Assembly: GCA_958298945.1 (NCBI GenBank)
Contig: OY282609.1
Location: 58,810,220-58,874,219, forward strand
Direction of reading: 5' to 3'
Origin: Atherix ibis
Taxonomy: Eukaryota > Arthropoda > Insecta > Diptera > Athericidae
DNA length: 64,000 bases
Below, in pieces: positions 58,711-64,000 of the stretch; positions within the stretch are counted from its first letter, which is position 1, and the number at the start of each line of letters is the position of its first letter. Below the pieces are notes generated by a model. The model searched no databases, was not told where the DNA came from, and was given only the letters and a program-made list of their open reading frames with translations. Both the position numbers and the translations under genes were made by a program.

Positions 58711-58897
58711 TTTTCACTACATACGCGAGGGAGGGAGATAACAAAGTGAAATAAAACTATGAAAAGTAAAAAAGGCACTGATAAAATTCACTTCGAAAAA
58801 AAAAGAATAGAAAAACCACAATATTTACTATCGATCGATATACGTGTACGCAGAGGAATAAGTACGTCCGCACTGGTACGCAGTGTGGACCGGAATG

Positions 58898-58911
58898 TTT
58901 TTGCGAATATT
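58898..58911. repeat. LINE target-site duplication, right copy
   Basis: TTTTTGCGAATATT, marking the LINE 5' end; identical to 50418-50431. Confidence 0.85.
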
Positions 58912-61161
58912 TTTATTCAATTTGTGTTTATATATTTTAAAAGCAATAAACAAAGCTGATTAAAAAGAAGAAAAGAAATATTTTAGTATTAATAAACAAT
59001 CAAATCCATTATCAACAAAAGGTCGTATTTATATTAAGAGTTGTACTAAAGCACATTTAAAAAGCGTCCGATCTTAGTCAAAATTTTAAAATATTGAAGA
59101 TCGAAAGTGTTTTTATAAATAATAAATGCAAATTGCAGGTTTTTGGTATTTTATACAAATGCATTTACCTCTAAATATACAGGTGATAAATGTGGACTTC
59201 GAGTATAGATCTATGAGTGGAAAAGGCGGCAGTGGCGATTTGTCATTACCGTTATATTTAGAGGTAAATGCATTTGTGTAAAATATAAATGCTTGGCCAC
59301 TTCTACATCGATTGAATTTACAATTATTGAGGAATTCACTTAATAAATTAATAAAATACATTATTTTCAATTAGATATTGTGTAAAATAAATGTTTTTTT
59401 ATTATTTTTCATCTCTTTTGGATTTATTTCAAGAAATATGGAATCTTTATGCATTTTAAATTATTTGTAGTGATAAATCTGATTGTTACAGGCCAATTAC
59501 TCTGTTGTGATTTTCTGCCAAAAATTCGTGCATTATCTACAATTTTTCTTTTGATAACTCAGAATAAGGAGGTAAATGCTAAAATAAAATTACGAACAAA
59601 GAACTTTTTCTTGTGTGCTGACAATTCTTGAAGATTGGTTTAGGCTGAGCGTACCAGAATAACAAAAAAATATCCATCATTTACGTTTTGGTAAATTTTT
59701 TATTGGTTTGAAAAATAATATTTTTAATTGATTTATTTTACATGTGATTGTTTTAACATAAAAAAAACGATTCAATATATTTTCACACAATAATATTCAC
59801 CTATATCCATGAATTTTATTTATTTTTCTTAATTCTAATAATATTTTCATTTTGATGTATATAAATGGAAGGTTCTTGAGATGTTCTTTGTATTCAACAA
59901 TATAAGCATAACGTGGTAATCGTTCAATTATTGAACATGTATTATTGGAAATTAGAATTTTTATATGTAATTTAAATCTTTTTTATTATTTAATTCTTAT
60001 TAAATTTTGTTAAAACTTTATAAAAAAAATACTAAAAGAAAAAAAACCCAAATTTTCGTAGTTCCTATATTCCTATTCAGTTCTAAATAGGAATATAAAT
60101 CCATATGGCAGTACCAATCTATATTGCGTTTAGTGCCATCTGTACGTCAATTGTAAAATGTTTGTCAATTTGAAAGATTTTCTTCCCTCAAAAACAATTA
60201 AAAATAAATATGCCATCTTAAAATAATGAACATTTTAAAAATTAAAATAAAGTGAATTATTACTAATTATATCCATATAATTAAAAAAAGTAGTGTATTT
60301 TTATAAATATTCGTTTAATTATCGTGTTGGGCACTGTTTAAAAAGCGCCACAGTCTAATGGCGGTGGCCTAGGGTATTAAGTAAAATTTTGTGTTCGGAA
60401 ATTAATTTGCTGGTGGATTTTGTTTTGGGAGTATTTATTTAAAAGTTCTTTCGAGAAATATTTGCAGAAAACACTCTAGATGATTTTATAGAGTATTTTA
60501 TGAATGTATAAATGTTATAAATAAGTTGGAACGAATGGTAGGTTTTTGTGCGGGCGTCATTACTCTATAAAGTGACAGAAATTTTTTGTTTTGTTGTTGT
60601 TGCTGTGGCTAGTTTGGTTAGTTTGGTTGGTTGGGCGAGATCGCGTATTTTACCTACGATTCGAGCAAGAATCTTGAAGCAAAAAAAAAAACAAATAATT
60701 TTAGTTCTACTACACTAAATATTCTGTTTTAATTATTATTTCTTAATTAACAAATACTGCATATAGAGTTATAGAGATATTATTGTGCGGGAAAAGTAAT
60801 AGAATTGACCATCATATAAATAGTATATTGTTGATATTTAATGAAGCCGGTAAAAATATTCTAGCATATCGATTTTTTTGTTGATGGGTGAATATTATTT
60901 TCTTTTGTGTTTCAAAACGCCATAAATCAGAAATAGTTGACTGACGTTTCCAAAACATATTGATGATAATTGAATTATGCTTTTGAAAATTTGCGGTAAG
61001 AATTGCTGCTTATGGGCAAGATGCTGAACAAAAGAATTTTGTTCGCTTCTTCCTTGGGGAAATTACCTTTTTAATTAATGGAATATTGCACATCTAACTA
61101 TTACTTTAGATATGAAATTTTAATGTGAAATTTGTTTTGTTTCTGTTTATTTTCATTTTAG
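58912..61161. other. Host sequence upstream of the Sfmbt-like gene
   Basis: No coding exon is visible. A fold-back lies at 59146-59286. A non-coding first exon of the Sfmbt-like gene may lie around 60300-60538, since GAATGGTAGGT near 60534 would be a usable splice donor and the sequence before it is less AT-rich. The transcription start cannot be fixed. Confidence 0.4.
59146..59286. repeat. Long hairpin upstream of the Sfmbt-like gene
   Basis: GTATTTTATACAAATGCATT and the following ACCTCTAAATATAC (59146-59180) pair with 59251-59286 over about 33 bp with one or two mismatches. The 70-nt middle can pair further (GGTGATAAAT against ATTTGTCATTACC). A miRNA precursor or MITE are both possible. 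Confidence 0.5.
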
Positions 61162-61205
61162 GTTCTCAATTCTATTTACCATAAAGCTGAGAATAAAGAA
61201 TTAAA

Positions 61206-63875
61206 ATGAATCCGGCTGAATTGCGAATGGTTTTTATGAATCCTTATGGAAGTGATCGTATGGCTTTGGATGATGCAGCCTCGTTCTATGGTCAACCCAC
61301 TGTTGGATTATCAGTTATGGATGACATCTCACATCAGCCTGGCGCAGGAATGGTAAATATGAGCAAAAGAACTATGCTGGTAATGCGCTTTAAGCTTAGA
61401 TTGATCTGGAATTATTATATATTTTGTAATTTTATTTTTTTCAAAATAATTTATTTAGCACTTGTAGTATAAATAATTTCTAATTATGTATTGTAGGCTA
61501 GATAGTTAATAATGTAGAAAATGCATGATTCTCACAAAATAAAAACATGTTAAGATTATTTTTATTTCAAAATGTTAGTAATATATTCTTATTAAATATA
61601 CATAAATAGTAGTGAAATGTAAAAAAAAATGAAAGTGTGTAAATAATAAGCAATTTTCGAATTCGGTAAAATAACATGAAAAGTCAGGTATAACCAACAA
61701 TACTACTACCAATCAAAAATTATCACCTAGTTTACTTATTCGTAGGTTGTAGGAACAAAATATATTTTACCTGAGATATTTATATCCTATCTAATAATAT
61801 GTACATATATAATATATCATGAAAAATTTATGATTTTATGAATATTCTTCAAATAAATTCATAAATTTTTTTTATTTAAACAATGGGTTTATTGGGAAAT
61901 TTTTATAAATTACGATTGGTAAAGAAAGGAACAGCTTTTGACTCTGAAGAGGCTGATTTTGTTATATAATAAAAATTTATAATATACATAAAACTAATAT
62001 TTGTTTTTACATAAGTATATTATTACAGTACTTGATAAATTCCCAGATTTCAACATTTGCTTGTAGGATATTCTCAGTTGCACGTGTGTGTTCCGCAGGT
62101 ACATCAGAAATTTTATTTGTTAATTTAACAGATGGAAAAGGATGACTGCGTCATTGTTTTGTTAATGAAAGAAAAAAAATATTATAAAAGATTCGAGAGT
62201 TAGTCTTTTGTTTTTATTTGTAATTTTTTAAAGTAATAAAATTATTTAGATTTTATTTATGTTTAAATTCTTTAGATTGAGATATAAGGTTTCATTGTTA
62301 AAACGAGAAATAATTGCAATTATTTATTATTTGTTATTAATAATTGTAACTTACACGTATATTTATGATGGTGAATTTGACTATATTTTTTAGAAATGAT
62401 TCCTTCATTTACTGTAGATCCGAAATGAATTAAAACCGGTTTGGGGTAGCTACTAGTAGGCCATGAATACGTTTGACTATTTTAGAGGTTAAATTCCTTC
62501 CGTGAATATTTTCGAATATATACTGTCTTTTTTTTTAAATTGTTTCACCCACTCATGCGTTTAGAGTTGAAAGAGATTGAAGAAGATTCTTCAGCATAAA
62601 ATTCAAAGTAATTTACCATTAAAGGTATTTATTTATTTGTTGAGTGTTAATTGCAATATAAATTAACTATAATTTGCCAAGTAATTAATGAAAGAAAATC
62701 GAATTAAATAAATTTCATGTAATTATGTGTTGTTGATTCATTAGTAATGCACTAAATTTGCTTTTTATTGTTTGAATATTTTTTAAAAAAAATTTTCTCT
62801 GTACTTTTCAAGTGTGAGACTTTTTTTTAATTGCTTTTTTTTTCTTTTGAATTATAAATATATCATTTCTGTTTTATTTTTATTTCTTTTGTTCTTTTAT
62901 TTATTATATTTTCTATTTTCTTTAAGAAATCTTATTTAAATCATTATTTAAATAGATAAGAAATAAATTGAAAGAAAATGAACAAGAATAAAATATAATT
63001 AAAGAAAATAATTCATTGGATATATTAACAAAAATCCAAAATAAAAAATAAAAACAAATTTGAGAAAAAACATTTATAATTTGTTTATTTATTAATTTTC
63101 TGTTTTATGTTTTTGTCCCACGTGTTCCTCCCCATTACAATCAATACCGACTAATTTATTTCGATAAAAAACATTTTTTCATTTTAATTTTGGCCAAAAA
63201 AAAAAAAATTTGAAAAAAAAATAAAATCATTTACTTTTTGGACAATTTTTATTACGAAAAACTAAAATGCAAAAAAAAAATATTAGGATTTGAATCCTAT
63301 GATGGGTATTGTTGGGGGGGAGTATAGTGGCCATCAGGGGGCGTCTTCAATAGGTATGCATACAACACCAACAACTATAATCACAACCAGTAGTCCTACC
63401 AATATATATGGACTTGCTCAGACTGTTGGCGGTATACATCCGGTATTACATCATGCGACTGCCTATCAAGCTTATCACGAATTGGCCGATGATGATGATA
63501 CTGATCCAAATGAGACTTCACAATACGTCCAGACTTACGACCAAATCGATGACAATAGTTGTTATGATTCGATAGCGACACACGACAGCTCGAACACTCT
63601 CACTGATGATCATAAGGGCATTATAAATATTGACGATTTTGTTATGATGAGTGATAGCAATTCATATCAGGATGATCAGATGATGGATGATATTTCAATA
63701 CCGGACCAGCACAAAAACACACAAACAATAGCGCAACAAACCCATCCATGTGGTAGTCAGAAGCGTGCCAGAAAAATAGAGCCGGTCAAACGTCCGGGCC
63801 TGATTCTTAAAACACCGATTGCCTATCAGGGAAATATTGATCCGTCTGTAATTCCAATACAAAGGGATGGCATGG
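61206..63875 (+). CDS. Sfmbt: Sfmbt-like Polycomb group protein, N-terminal exons (partial)
   Basis: A 3' splice site ends at 61161, and 44 bp of 5' UTR precede ATG 61206. Coding exons 61206-61352 and 63287-63875 join in phase (GT at 61353, AG at 63286) and give 245 residues; the second exon ends one base into a codon before GTAGGT (63876). The sequence is disordered and acidic: MNPAELRMVFMNPYGSDR, GLSVMDDISHQPGAGMDLNP, then GIINIDDFVMM. It ends with QKRARKIEPVKRPGLILKTP and AYQGNIDPSVIPIQRDGM. I read this as the N-terminus of Sfmbt, where it precedes an FCS zinc finger, four MBT repeats and a SAM domain, all beyond the window. Sfmbt partners Pho in the PhoRC silencing complex. The name rests on recall of this segment, so it needs checking; the gene model itself is firm. 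Confidence 0.72.
61353..63286. other. Intron of the Sfmbt-like gene
   Basis: A 1934-bp AT-rich intron (GTAAAT..ATTAG). No nested gene, RNA gene or repeat family is evident. The acceptor tract is A-rich rather than pyrimidine-rich, which is slightly unusual. Confidence 0.65.
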
Positions 63876-64000
63876 GTAGGTTTCTTTTATTTATTTATTT
63901 ATTTAGTTACTTATTTTTCATATTTTTATATTTATTAATTTTGCGACAACATATAATAAAAATTATTCGTAAATGTTTCTTTTTAAAGTGTAACTCCCTC

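Larger units (their letters stand above)
50432..58897 (-). mobile_element. I-type LINE with 14-bp target duplication, split by a Copia-type insert
   Basis: The minus-strand non-LTR element is bounded by exact copies of TTTTTGCGAATATT (50418-50431 and 58898-58911). Its 3' end, at the left, is a (CAAA)n-type tail (50432-50451 on the complement), as expected for target-primed insertion. It carries a 5' UTR, ORF1 with a zinc knuckle, and ORF2 with endonuclease, RT, RNase H and a C-terminal zinc region. An RNase H domain places it in the I group. Without the foreign insert (about 54.65-58.09 kb) the LINE is about 5.0 kb, close to full length. Many frameshifts and stops show it is inactive. Confidence 0.88.

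Noticed and set aside
1..64000. CRISPR array or prokaryotic operon
   Set aside because: No regularly spaced direct repeats with unique spacers; introns and animal genes show this is eukaryotic DNA.

Overview
The window looks like nuclear DNA of an insect, most likely a fly (Diptera). It is very AT-rich, has short GT-AG introns next to very long ones, and carries homologues of animal genes: WDR83/MORG1, RBM42, PRMT9, the bHLH-zip factor cropped/TFAP4, and the start of what I read as the Polycomb protein Sfmbt. No prokaryotic features are present. All exon joins were made by hand from reading frame plus splice consensus; no database was used.

Layout. 1-7.6 kb is a compact gene cluster: the end of WDR83 (+), RBM42 (-, three exons) and PRMT9 (+, two exons, head-to-head with RBM42). 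Two small genes sit inside introns: an unrecognised 81-residue protein on the opposite strand inside RBM42 intron 2, and a 232-residue protein resembling the C1orf74/UPF0739 family on the same strand inside PRMT9 intron 1. 9.6-30.65 kb is cropped, with three coding exons split by introns of about 7.5 and 11.6 kb. Its TGA stop is followed by 216 further in-frame open codons, a strong candidate for stop-codon readthrough. 30.65-40.9 kb is extremely A/T-rich. It holds a decayed mariner relic, a P-element relative with exact 8-bp target duplications, and three fold-back (pre-miRNA-like) sequences. 40.9-58.9 kb is a transposon nest: a complete but dead mariner, a solo LTR, a Ty3-type LTR element containing a second partial copy of itself, and a full-length I-type LINE (14-bp target duplication) split by a Copia-type sequence that lacks LTRs. 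From 58.9 kb the host sequence resumes; from 61.2 kb two exons encode the N-terminal 245 residues of the Sfmbt-like protein, which continues past the window.

How the genes relate. RBM42 and PRMT9 share a roughly 500-bp divergent promoter. PRMT9 exon 1 can be spliced either to its methyltransferase exon or, through a 67-bp intron, onto the nested gene, which has its own poly(A) signal. The remaining loci are independent host genes separated by repeats. The most useful leads are the cropped extension, the nested genes, the P-like element, the LTR-less Copia insert and several long hairpins.
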